A model generated the notes under the pieces. The model saw nothing but the letters and a program-made list of their open reading frames with translations, ran no database searches and was not told the origin of the DNA. The translations under genes and the position numbers were made by a program. Positions 32,720 through 42,223 of a stretch of DNA of 64,000 bases are shown piece by piece. The stretch comes from Verrucomicrobiia bacterium (GTDB lineage Bacteria > Verrucomicrobiota > Verrucomicrobiia > Limisphaerales > JADLHS01): positions 124,001-188,000 of the forward strand of contig JAHCLO010000010.1 of NCBI GenBank assembly GCA_026125285.1. Direction: 5' to 3'. Within the stretch, counting starts at the first letter, position 1. Each line of letters starts with the position of its first letter.

Positions 32720-35700
32720 TTACTGCGGTTGAATCAACACACGATAGAACCGCTGCTGCTCGGTGGGCGGGTCGAAGGCCAGGCCATAATTGTGCGGACC
32801 GCGCGGCAGATGGATCCAGTGTGCATCCGCTCCGAGCGCATCCGTGTATTGCACGGAATGATCGAATCCCGGCACCGGATCGAACTTCAGCACCCGCACG
32901 TGGAGAAACTGCATCCGCAATGGCGGCGCGGCGCTCCCGGCAAGCCGCAGCCGGTAGTAGCGGCTGGGCTGGTTTCCCGCATCGAGGAACAGCCGGTTGT
33001 TATCGGTGAAATCCGGCGTGAAGGCCGCCGCATTGGCGGGCGTGCTCAGGTAGTAGAATTCGCGATTGTAAGGGCCACCCGGCAACTCCATCCAATCCCC
33101 GGAATCCGGCTGCAGGCTTTCGCGATACTCGATGAAATGGTCTTCACCGAGGATTGGAGCAAACGTCAATTCGATGACCTGTTCCGGGGCAATTGCCAGC
33201 CAGACTCCGCTGCGGAACGTGACCGTCGCCAGCGCTGTCACGTTGCTGTTCCCCAGAGAACTGACGACCACGTGTACCGTGCCGGTGCCGGCCTGGGTCA
33301 TATTGCCCGCAAGGAGGATGGCGCCGCTGGCCAGTCCGGGCAGTCGGAATGAATCAATCTGCGGCATGAGTTGTCCGTCCACACCTTGGAGTTGCGCGGT
33401 GAGCGGTCCGGTCACACCAGTGATGCGCGCGCTGAAGGCATCTTCCGCATTGCCGATGTTTCGGACGGCGAGCAAGGCGTAACCCTGACCGGCTCCGGGC
33501 AACCGAACGCTTTGCGGTTCGAAGGCAGCCGTCACACCGTAACTCAATGGCACAGATACAACCGCCGAGGCGCGCGCCTGTACGTTGGTGTTGTCGCGTG
33601 CCGTGGCAAGGACCATGAGTGACAATTCCCCTGGATAACCGTAGTCCAGATCAGCCACGCTGAGGGGGATCGTTCGGTGGTCGCCAGCCGCAAGCGTCAG
33701 CGCGTATCCTGGCAAGGTGGCCGACGTCGCCGCCGGCCCGCCGAGCGACAGATCAAATGTCTGCCGCTGCTGTCCGGTGTTGGCGACGGTGAGCACAAGC
33801 ACGCTGCCTGGGGGCGCGTTCGTGGGCGACAATATGAGCGCCACGCCGAGGTCCACGACACTCACCGTGCCGGTGGCCTGGTGCTGCACCGACGCATCGC
33901 CGAGGGAACTGGCCGTCACTGTGAAGACCCGCTCACCCACGGTGAAGCCCTCCGACGGAGTAACTGTCAACTCCACCTCGCGGTAGTTCTCCAGCCCAGG
34001 CATGACTTCCACCGTCCTGTGGCTGAACTGTGCGGCACACCCTGCCGGCATCTGGGCGGACAGCGCATATTGAGCGGTGGTGTTGCCGGTGTTGACCAAA
34101 CGGACGGCATACTGCGCCGGTGTGCCCTGGCCCGCGGTGGCTTGCGTTGGCTCCAGTGAAACCACCACGCCGTGGGTTTCATTTGTTACCTGGGGCAGGC
34201 CGGCCAGAATCAACGCGCCTTGCACTGTGCCATACGTTGCCCCGCCGCCGACCTGAGCGGTGACGGTGAATCCATACTCGCCCAATGCCGCGAACGCTTC
34301 GCTCCGAACCCGCAGGCTCTGCGACACCTGATTCGAGGGTTGCAGCGTGACGGGCGAAGCAAGCGAAACCCAATTCGCGGGCAATCCCTGGAGGGCAAGT
34401 TTGTAGGTCAGCGGCGCAGTACTGAGATTCTTCACGATCAGCGAAAAGTCCACCGGCTCGCCTGGCCGTGCGGCTTGCGAGGCGGGTTCCAAGGCGAGGA
34501 TCTGTTCACCGCTCACACTCAACGGCGGCATGGCAATGGTGGACTCAGCGCCCCACGCGGTGAAGTCCACCGTGCCGCCATCGGTGACATCGCGTGCCTC
34601 GCCCGGCTGCAAGTTGGCCACGTCCATTTGCCAGGTGAACACCTGGTTGGTGATCGCCGCGGAGAGGGTCGTGTTCCAGAGCAAGGTGTCGAAGTCTGCG
34701 CCGGGGGTGATTTGGTCCGGTGAAACGTTGAACGAGTTGGGTACTATTACCGTGCTGCCCTTGTTGGGCACGCGCACTTGAGTCACGACGGGCACGCCCA
34801 CCAGTCCGCCCAGATCGTAAATCGCCAGACCGTTCACACTGGTCGCGAACAGCAGGTGGCTGCGCACCTCTGCCCAAGTGACCAATGCCGGCAGGAGGAG
34901 CGCGCGGGTCTGGAGGTTCGTTGGGGCAGAGGCATCCACGAACAACAACGCCGGCTGACCGCCAACCTCCACTCCGCTGATGAGGTAACGCGCATCTTGC
35001 GCCGCCGCGACGCGGGTGGAACCGCGATAATAAATGCGCTCGGTGACGTTGGAGAGCACGGTGTGGCCCAGGATCACCGGCAGCGTCGGATTCGTGACGC
35101 TCAACAACGTCAAGGTCAGGTTGCCGGTGAACGCCTGGCCATAGTTGCCCAGTGAACCGGTATCCCCCACGACGAGCGCGCGATCTCCCTGCACGGCCAT
35201 GGCCAGCAAGGTGCGCGTGTCGGGAATCTGGAACTCGCCATTGGGGCTGACGGCGCCGGGCGTTTGCAGGTCCACCAACACCAGCCGGCCCCCACCGTTC
35301 ACTGCCGCCCCCGGCTCCGTGGTGCTGGGCAGGAACAGCGTATTGTCCTTCGCCGCGCTCTGCACCCCCATGAAGTAATCGCTGCCCGGCCAATCTGGCT
35401 GTTCGTTGTGGGGAGTATTGAAAAGCAGCCCCAATGATTGCGGCGACGACGGATGACGAATGTCGAACGATAGCAAATCGCCGCGCGCCAAGGTCACCGC
35501 GCCACCGTTGACGTCATAACCGACCACGAGGGTGTCCATGAACGCGAACCCATCATGTGCGTGGAAGTCGGGGATGAGCACGTTGACAACGCCGCTGGCC
35601 ACCGCGCCCAGGAGGTTTGGTTGTGCGGGATTATCGAGGCCATAAACCTCCAGACCCGAACCGTTTTGCACCAACAGGTGCTCCCCGCTCAACGCCACTC

Positions 35701-38700
35701 CGCGTCGTCCCGAGCCGAAGGCGTAAACGAACGTTGGATTCCGCGGATTGGCCACGTTGAGGACCGTGACATTTTCCGAGCCGCCCACGTAGGCGTAATC
35801 GCCACGCAGCGCCAGGCTCTCGGCGGCGCCGGTTGTCTCCCGCAAACCGACCAACGCCAAACCCTGCGATCCGTAGTCCAACAGGCTGGAAACTTCCAGC
35901 GTGACTGTCACGCGCGAGTCGCCGGGCGGAAGCGCCTCCGGCGAAACGCGCATCGTTGCACCCACGGGAGATCCCACCAGCAGCGTGCCGCTGCCCACGG
36001 CGCCGGGAATGGGCGTGCCGTCCACCTCGCTGACCGTGACCTCGATGGTGTACGCCCCCAACGCCAGTCCTGCGGTGTCGAACGGGCCCAGCGGAATTGT
36101 GTCCAGCGACGATAACGTGGTCAAAGTGGCCGTCCGGGGCGGCGAAGTGAACACGGTGAAACCGGCGGGATTCTTCACCATGTATTGCAGCCGCACGTCG
36201 CGGTCACGGTTCACCGCATTGAGCACGCGGGCGAACACCTGCGCGCCGGGCAGGGCTTCCAGCGTCAGCCCACAAATGAACGGGGTTTGCTGGCTGGGAT
36301 CGGGATGATCCACGTGGCTGGCGTCGAGCGCGATGGTCAACGATTCATCCGTCGCCACGAATTCGTGAACCACCACCACGCCCCGGTTGGTGACACCCAC
36401 GCCGCTTTGAACCCCGGCCACGTTCAGGTCATCCACCACGAGCTGGTTTTCGACGAGCACGTCGAACTCGCGGGCGGCGTAAGAGTTTTCCGTGAATAGC
36501 AATTGCAGGCGGTAGCGCTGGTCCGGCACCAGATTGGCCAGGCTGATCTCGATGGGGATGGTGGGCGTGACATTGTACCGCGCAGTGCGCATCACGGTTT
36601 CCAGGAGATCGTCATTCTCCGTGTCGCCGTAGTTTTGGACCTGCCAGTTGTCGCTCCAGTTTTGCGCCTGCACTTGCACCCCGGGCGCATCATCACCCGT
36701 GAACAGCGCGTCGCGGATCGTCCCGAGTGCGCCGCTGGCCCGAAAACTAACCGCATACGGGAACACGCCGTCCAGGTCCAGACCTTCGCCAGCATCCCCG
36801 CCGGTGAACGCCCGCACCTCGGTGCGGGGGGACGGATCCACAAACGGCGGATCGGCTTCAACGTTGAGCACCTTGACCAACTCTTGACGCGCAACGAACG
36901 AACCGTGCGCCGCGCGCGTGATCGCCGGGTCACCTTCCACCACCACTTGCACGGCGAAATCAAACGCCGTCAATTGCTGGGCCGGCTGGGTAAGCGTAAC
37001 CGTGGCCGTCTCGCCGGCCCCCGCGACACCTGGAGCGCTCAACGCTCCCGACGACAACGTGATGTTCGTCGTATTCAGCCCGCCGGTGATGCCGGGCGGC
37101 AGCGTGGAGAGACTGAGTTGGTAGGTCGTGGTGAGCCGGCCTTTGTTTCTCAGTGAAACGCCGAAGGGGGTGGGTGTCTCCGGCAGCGTCTGCGCGGTGT
37201 TGGGCTGCAACACCACCTCGAAATCGTGATCGGCCAGCCGGGCAAGCCGTTCCTGAAACGGCGTCAAGACCTGGCCCAGACCTTCCAGCGCGGCGGCCAA
37301 TTCTGCTGTCGTTGCGGCAGCAATGCCCTGACGCGAGCTTTCCAGTCCCGTCGCATACGGTGACAACAAGGGATCGTCCAGTTGTGGGATTAGACCCGCG
37401 AGATCAGCAACCACGCGGCTGCGATAAAGCTCGTTCGTCGGCTCGCCGTAGAGCCGGCTCAAATCCTTGCCGAGCGCTTCAAGGAGCGTTGCCATTCCTC
37501 GGCGACCCATGACCCGGGCATCGTTGGCTGCGTTGAGCGCCTGGAGCGAGCCGGGCGCGGCCACGTGCAGGAGCACTTCGATTTGCTTCGTCATGCCGTT
37601 GGTCGGGCCGTAGGTGGCGGTGAACATCCCGTCGTCATCGCGGTCCACCGGAGCGTTGAGCGCCGTGACCGTCACCGTCTGCGTGGAAGACTGGCCGGGC
37701 GCCAGCAGCAGCGGCGTGGACAAAGCCGTGGCGGTGAAGTTAGTCGCCAATTCGAGCATGAGGTGAACGTCCTGGGTCACGTTGCCCGTGTTCAGCACAG
37801 CCAACTCCAGTGACAGCGAACCGTCGGGCGACAGGTAGAGCGTTTCCGGCTCCGCCTTCACGAGCAACCCGTGAATGTCCGGCATGACATAGTCCATCCG
37901 CTGGCTGATGACCGTGCCCGGTACGTCAACGCGAGCCACTTGCACCGTGAACGGCAGTGTGGTGCCTGGCGACGGCAACGGGGTTTGTTCCTGGGGCTGG
38001 AGGAATACGCTCACCTGATTGGTGACCCCGGCGGGAATGGCATTGGTCTCACGCGCGATGAGTAGGTTCCAGCCCTCCGGCACCGTGCCGCTAAAGGCAA
38101 TCAGGGCCTGGTCTGTTGCGGTGACGATGGGATCAAAACGATAACTCGGGCCATAGGCGCCAAACGACTCGCTGGTGACGCCGTTGCGCGTGCTTCCCGT
38201 GTAGGACGTCTGGTTCGGCAGCATGGTGACTTTGACCGTGGCGGTCTGCCCATTCGTGACCACGCCGGCATGGACCGCCGCCTTGGCCAGCGGCGAGTCA
38301 TACGTGTAAATGTCCGTGCCCCAGATGTTGCCGCTCACAGCGCCGGTGAGTTGAAAAATGAACGATTCGCCCACGCGGTCGCGGTAATTGACCATGTTGG
38401 CGGGCGCGGGATCGCCGGTGTAGGCAATCCGCGTGCGGAAACTCGAGGGCAACTGGTTCGCGCCTTGCACCACGACGAAGGCTGGATCTTCGCAAGTCTC
38501 TGACTTCAATCCACCGGCGATTGCTACCTGGCCGGTGAGGCTGGACAATCCTGGCGCGCACCGGCAAAGGACCTCAAGATGTGTTCCCGCGAAATCTATC
38601 ACGCTACCGGCTGAACCCACGGCTTCGTGAAGCTGGTCGAGATCTTGCATGGCTTCCTTCGGGAGTGTCACGGGATTGCCGTTAACAGAAAACGTCGCGG

Positions 38701-40930
38701 AACCGTCCGCGTTCAAGTTCACTTCGACTCCGTCAAGCTCGGCGGCAGTCTGAACTGGATTCGCGCTGCCCGGGTCGCTGAGTGAGCTTTGCCCGTCGAA
38801 ATCCATTGGCTTGAATTCCTGCGCCTTTGATTGCGACCGAGGGAAGAGATCGAAAATCACGTTGCTGAACACTGTAAAGGCGGCTATCCCGGCAAGTGTG
38901 ACCACGGCCAGAATGATGCCGAACTCGATCAGGTTCTGATTCCCGCCATCTTCACCCACGGCCACGATCTCGCCGGTCTTCATGTCAATCTCCCACCAGC
39001 CGATGCTCGGTTGGCCATCCACTTCGATCATTTGCACCGGCACATTGACCTGCCGACCGGATCGTAGCGCATCGGCGATCCGCGCTTTGGCCTCCGCCGA
39101 GATGTCCAACGCCTCCACTCGCGATGGGATGTCAAACTCACCTCGCAATATCACCAGCCGCACCCCCGTGGCTCTTGCTTCTTCCAACACGCGAATGGGC
39201 GACGCCACCTGCCGCACCTCCGGGAAGTCCTCCGCCAGGAAATGCTCCACAGTCAGGTATTCGAGGATGCTGTCCACCCGGCCCTTGGCCATGTTGAACG
39301 TGAACCGGTTGAAGGCGTTTTGTCCCGGATACGGCAGCGTGAACACGTGGTTGCGCCGCAGGTCCAACCCCATCCGCATGGCCGGGTTCGCCGTGCGCTG
39401 ATCGGTCAGCGATTGGAACAGAGTGATGCGCGGACTGTCGTAGTAAGCCAGGGTCAGGTGGGAATTCCGCATCATCCGGAGGTAGTAATCCGAGTCCAAC
39501 AGGAACGCCCCCGCCACCACGCTGCCGCCCGCGATCACCGCCGTGCGATTGAGCGTGGCATAGCGATTGGCCGAAGCGGTGTCGTCAGCGGTGAAGGCAT
39601 CCGGCGCACGATTGGTCAGCGACGCCACGCGATCCCCCAGCGCCTCCAATTCTGGACCAATCTCCGCTAGTGTCTCCTGAAACGGCGGGATCATGTCCGG
39701 CGCGATGAAGCCCGGCGTGATGAAGAACGTAGTCACGTCCAGTTCGGTAAAGGCCGGCTGGCTTGTGTCCACCGGCCCTGGCTGGGCGAGTCCTTTCCGG
39801 GCGGCGTAGCCCACGCGGTCCAGAATGTTGCGTGTGCGAACGTCCGGTTCCATGCCGGGATCGCGGACCTCGAATTCCAGCGTCAGCCGGGTGAGCATGG
39901 AATTCGCCAGCGGAAACAGGCCGGTGAGGAATTCCTGGTAATCCGTGCCGCGGATCAAGTGATTATTGCCCCAATCCGCGTCATTGTCGTCCACCATCAG
40001 GTAAGGCGAATAAGTATAAGTCTTCCAGCCGGTCACCAGCGCAGATGGCTGATAGACGTTGATGAAGTGGCCCAGCGTCAGCGCCCGACCATACACCTCG
40101 GGTGTGGAGAACGTGACCTCCAGCGGCGTCTGGTGGGTGTATTGCGACATCGGATTGTGCAACTCCGCCTTGAGTCGCACCACGACCTTGTGCCGCAATT
40201 CATCCGGCACTTCGTAGAACGTGGCGGTCGGCGTGCCGCGCACCTGGCCGATGGCGGAGTCCGCAAAACAGGGATCGAGTTGCGTGCCGTCCTCCAGTTC
40301 CACCCACCAGTGGTCGCCGATCCAGCGGATCAACCCGGGGTCGTTCTCCGGATCGTTGCGCGGGAACCGTTCCGGGATGTACCCCACTGCGCTGGCCATC
40401 GCCACCGGATCAAACATCGAACGGATGAGGATTCGAGCGTCGTGGGCCGACAGCGTGCCCCGCACATACCGCGCCCCAATGCCCTGCCCGCGCAGCAGCG
40501 CGATCAGCAGACTTGCTTGATCAAGGCTGTTGCCGGCTTCCGACCAGAGCGTCCCGCGCGCCCCGCGCAGCGAACCTTCGTAGGCTTCGTAGCCGATCTG
40601 ATTGCGCACGAAGTTGAAGGCGTTGGTCACTCCGGGGCCGATTTCGTCCAGTAGTTCCTGAACGAACCGGTCATCGTAATTGGCGTCCACAGTGGAATCC
40701 AGCCAGCCCACAACATCCCCTTGTGCGGTGACTTCTGCCGCTCCCGTCGCTTTACCTTGCGCGGCCGTGGGATCAAGCGCGGAAGTTCTAGCCATCTGGA
40801 TGTTTGGCGACCAAACGACCGTCGCATCAATGGCATAACGTGGGCTGGCTTGAACGAAGCCGATTTGCACGGTCAACCCCACCATCAACCACACGACACC
40901 GAGAAACGGAGTGGAATTGCGAAACTTCAT
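32720..40930 (-). CDS. Giant exported protein with inactive transglutaminase-like domain and LVIVD propeller
   Basis: This 2736-residue protein has a signal peptide (about 1-28). Residues 100-225 resemble a transglutaminase-like domain (EAGNSLDQASLLIALLRGQG, IGARYVRGTL, DHWWVELEDGTQLDP), but the usual Cys is Ser135; His207 and Asp219 remain. A strong hydrophobic helix lies near 668-692 (FGIILAVVTLAGIAAFTVFS). Several Ig/NEW3-like beta modules follow, and a malectin-like stretch around 1420-1560. LVIVD-type repeats (YAYVGGSENVTVLNVANPRN) lie near 1690-1960. The end (FYRVLIQPQ) is the phylum's usual C-terminal beta module. No catalytic function is evident; a surface or adhesion role is possible. 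Confidence 0.85.
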   Translation of the reverse strand: MKFRNSTPFLGVVWLMVGLTVQIGFVQASPRYAIDATVVWSPNIQMARTSALDPTAAQGKATGAAEVTAQGDVVGWLDSTVDANYDDRFVQELLDEIGPGVTNAFNFVRNQIGYEAYEGSLRGARGTLWSEAGNSLDQASLLIALLRGQGIGARYVRGTLSAHDARILIRSMFDPVAMASAVGYIPERFPRNDPENDPGLIRWIGDHWWVELEDGTQLDPCFADSAIGQVRGTPTATFYEVPDELRHKVVVRLKAELHNPMSQYTHQTPLEVTFSTPEVYGRALTLGHFINVYQPSALVTGWKTYTYSPYLMVDDNDADWGNNHLIRGTDYQEFLTGLFPLANSMLTRLTLEFEVRDPGMEPDVRTRNILDRVGYAARKGLAQPGPVDTSQPAFTELDVTTFFITPGFIAPDMIPPFQETLAEIGPELEALGDRVASLTNRAPDAFTADDTASANRYATLNRTAVIAGGSVVAGAFLLDSDYYLRMMRNSHLTLAYYDSPRITLFQSLTDQRTANPAMRMGLDLRRNHVFTLPYPGQNAFNRFTFNMAKGRVDSILEYLTVEHFLAEDFPEVRQVASPIRVLEEARATGVRLVILRGEFDIPSRVEALDISAEAKARIADALRSGRQVNVPVQMIEVDGQPSIGWWEIDMKTGEIVAVGEDGGNQNLIEFGIILAVVTLAGIAAFTVFSNVIFDLFPRSQSKAQEFKPMDFDGQSSLSDPGSANPVQTAAELDGVEVNLNADGSATFSVNGNPVTLPKEAMQDLDQLHEAVGSAGSVIDFAGTHLEVLCRCAPGLSSLTGQVAIAGGLKSETCEDPAFVVVQGANQLPSSFRTRIAYTGDPAPANMVNYRDRVGESFIFQLTGAVSGNIWGTDIYTYDSPLAKAAVHAGVVTNGQTATVKVTMLPNQTSYTGSTRNGVTSESFGAYGPSYRFDPIVTATDQALIAFSGTVPEGWNLLIARETNAIPAGVTNQVSVFLQPQEQTPLPSPGTTLPFTVQVARVDVPGTVISQRMDYVMPDIHGLLVKAEPETLYLSPDGSLSLELAVLNTGNVTQDVHLMLELATNFTATALSTPLLLAPGQSSTQTVTVTALNAPVDRDDDGMFTATYGPTNGMTKQIEVLLHVAAPGSLQALNAANDARVMGRRGMATLLEALGKDLSRLYGEPTNELYRSRVVADLAGLIPQLDDPLLSPYATGLESSRQGIAAATTAELAAALEGLGQVLTPFQERLARLADHDFEVVLQPNTAQTLPETPTPFGVSLRNKGRLTTTYQLSLSTLPPGITGGLNTTNITLSSGALSAPGVAGAGETATVTLTQPAQQLTAFDFAVQVVVEGDPAITRAAHGSFVARQELVKVLNVEADPPFVDPSPRTEVRAFTGGDAGEGLDLDGVFPYAVSFRASGALGTIRDALFTGDDAPGVQVQAQNWSDNWQVQNYGDTENDDLLETVMRTARYNVTPTIPIEISLANLVPDQRYRLQLLFTENSYAAREFDVLVENQLVVDDLNVAGVQSGVGVTNRGVVVVHEFVATDESLTIALDASHVDHPDPSQQTPFICGLTLEALPGAQVFARVLNAVNRDRDVRLQYMVKNPAGFTVFTSPPRTATLTTLSSLDTIPLGPFDTAGLALGAYTIEVTVSEVDGTPIPGAVGSGTLLVGSPVGATMRVSPEALPPGDSRVTVTLEVSSLLDYGSQGLALVGLRETTGAAESLALRGDYAYVGGSENVTVLNVANPRNPTFVYAFGSGRRGVALSGEHLLVQNGSGLEVYGLDNPAQPNLLGAVASGVVNVLIPDFHAHDGFAFMDTLVVGYDVNGGAVTLARGDLLSFDIRHPSSPQSLGLLFNTPHNEQPDWPGSDYFMGVQSAAKDNTLFLPSTTEPGAAVNGGGRLVLVDLQTPGAVSPNGEFQIPDTRTLLAMAVQGDRALVVGDTGSLGNYGQAFTGNLTLTLLSVTNPTLPVILGHTVLSNVTERIYYRGSTRVAAAQDARYLISGVEVGGQPALLFVDASAPTNLQTRALLLPALVTWAEVRSHLLFATSVNGLAIYDLGGLVGVPVVTQVRVPNKGSTVIVPNSFNVSPDQITPGADFDTLLWNTTLSAAITNQVFTWQMDVANLQPGEARDVTDGGTVDFTAWGAESTIAMPPLSVSGEQILALEPASQAARPGEPVDFSLIVKNLSTAPLTYKLALQGLPANWVSLASPVTLQPSNQVSQSLRVRSEAFAALGEYGFTVTAQVGGGATYGTVQGALILAGLPQVTNETHGVVVSLEPTQATAGQGTPAQYAVRLVNTGNTTAQYALSAQMPAGCAAQFSHRTVEVMPGLENYREVELTVTPSEGFTVGERVFTVTASSLGDASVQHQATGTVSVVDLGVALILSPTNAPPGSVLVLTVANTGQQRQTFDLSLGGPAATSATLPGYALTLAAGDHRTIPLSVADLDYGYPGELSLMVLATARDNTNVQARASAVVSVPLSYGVTAAFEPQSVRLPGAGQGYALLAVRNIGNAEDAFSARITGVTGPLTAQLQGVDGQLMPQIDSFRLPGLASGAILLAGNMTQAGTGTVHVVVSSLGNSNVTALATVTFRSGVWLAIAPEQVIELTFAPILGEDHFIEYRESLQPDSGDWMELPGGPYNREFYYLSTPANAAAFTPDFTDNNRLFLDAGNQPSRYYRLRLAGSAAPPLRMQFLHVRVLKFDPVPGFDHSVQYTDALGADAHWIHLPRGPHNYGLAFDPPTEQQRFYRVLIQPQ

Positions 40931-41358
40931 GGATGACCTCCGCAGGTATTTGAAAGTTCAGGCTTGCAGGCTGTGATAAAGGGAACACGAGGTTGCACTT
41001 TGCCGGCTCGGTGGGCCGGAGTAAGCCTTAACCGCACCAGTCGCCGCTTGAGAGCGAAGCTGGCTGAGGTAGTTTGAAAGACTGTAGCGAAGCCACGGTA
41101 GTGGAGCGGGCAGTCTCCCTGTGTTACACCTCCTCTTTGCGGACAAGGCGAATCGTCCCTGGACTCTCCGCTGTAAAGTCCAGTCATCACAAGTAGTTAT
41201 TCGCCAACCAATCGAGCGAAAACGCCAACCATTTTTTGGCAAAATGCTTACCTATCTTGTCCATTTCGCTGAGGAGACTGGCGGGCGATGGCGGTCTGGT
41301 TTCCCGGGAGGCGTAATTTGCTTTTGACAGCCGGTGCCGCCGGACTACGCTTCGCGAC
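40931..41358. other. Divergent intergenic region with shared 17-mer
   Basis: No gene is seen. The exact 17-mer GCCAACCATTTTTTGGC lies at 41224-41240 and occurs again in front of the pyrophosphatase gene (56660-56676). The promoter of the sugar epimerase gene occupies the right edge. Confidence 0.55.
41324..41351 (+). promoter_or_regulatory. Candidate sigma70-type promoter of the sugar-epimerase operon
   Basis: A consensus TTGACA (41324-41329), a 16-base spacer and TACGCT (41346-41351) stop 7 bases before the ATG at 41359. This is the best -35 box seen in the window, and the distance again predicts a leaderless message. Confidence 0.5.
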
Positions 41359-42204
41359 ATGAGATTTGGCATCAATTCGTTTCTCTTCACATCACCGTTT
41401 ACCAACGCGAGCACCAAGCTGTTTGGACAATTCAAACGCTGGGGCTTTGAGTCCGTCGAGATTCCCATTGAGGACCCGTCGCACATTGATCCCGCGCATG
41501 TGAAGCGGGCGTTGGACCGGCACGGTCTGGTCTGCGGTTCGGTCTGCGCCTGCATGGGGCCGGATCGGGACTTGCGCGGCACGCCGGAACAACAGCGCAC
41601 GGGCCTCAAATACCTGCGCACCATCATTGACCAGATGGTCGTGTTGGATTGTCCGTCGCTGATCGGCCCGGTGTATTCCGCCGTGGGCCGCGCCGACGCC
41701 GTGCCGCCGGAGGAATACAAGAAACAATGGGCCACGGTGGTGAAGCATCTCAAAGCGCTCTGCCAATACGCGGAGAAACGCGGCAAACAGGTTTGCCTCG
41801 AACCGCTCAACCGTTTCGAGACCGACTTTATCAACACCTGCGATCAGGCGCTCAAGATGGTAAAAGCGGTCGGCAGCCCGGCGCTCAAATTGCATCTCGA
41901 CACTTTCCACATGAACATCGAGGAAAAGTACCAAGCGGCGGCGATTCGCAAGGCGGGCAAGCTGCTCGGCCATTTCCACGCCTGCGGCAGCGACCGCGGT
42001 ACACCGGGCAACGACCACATTGATTGGCAGCCCATTGCCAAGGCGCTCAAAGAAATTCGTTACAAGGGCGACGTGGTCATTGAATCGTTCACCACGGACG
42101 TGAAAGTGATTGCGCGCGCGGCGGCCATCTGGCGGCGCATGGAGCCGACGCGGAATGAAATCGCCGTGAAAGGCGTGCAGTTTTTGAAGCGGACCCTGAA
42201 GTAA
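41359..42204 (+). CDS. Ketose 3-epimerase-like sugar isomerase (D-tagatose/psicose 3-epimerase family)
   Basis: The 281-residue TIM barrel has the metal ligands Glu148 (CLEPLNRFETD), Asp181 (LHLDTFHMN), His207 (LGHFHACGSDRGTPG) and Glu242 (VVIESF). Their spacing of 33, 26 and 35 residues is exactly that of D-tagatose 3-epimerase (Glu152, Asp185, His211, Glu246). It should epimerise or isomerise a ketose in the cytosol. It opens an operon with a DUF1080 protein and a ThuA-like protein, a combination typical of 3-keto-glycoside breakdown in this phylum. The precise sugar is not deducible. Confidence 0.9.
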   Translation: MRFGINSFLFTSPFTNASTKLFGQFKRWGFESVEIPIEDPSHIDPAHVKRALDRHGLVCGSVCACMGPDRDLRGTPEQQRTGLKYLRTIIDQMVVLDCPSLIGPVYSAVGRADAVPPEEYKKQWATVVKHLKALCQYAEKRGKQVCLEPLNRFETDFINTCDQALKMVKAVGSPALKLHLDTFHMNIEEKYQAAAIRKAGKLLGHFHACGSDRGTPGNDHIDWQPIAKALKEIRYKGDVVIESFTTDVKVIARAAAIWRRMEPTRNEIAVKGVQFLKRTLK

Positions 42205-42223
42205 TTCGTCAACCCCAAGGATT

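Noticed and set aside
40960-41110. Possible riboswitch upstream of the giant protein (minus strand)
   Set aside because: A few blocks recalled GEMM-type sequence, but the conserved core positions do not line up and no terminator or sequestering hairpin was found.
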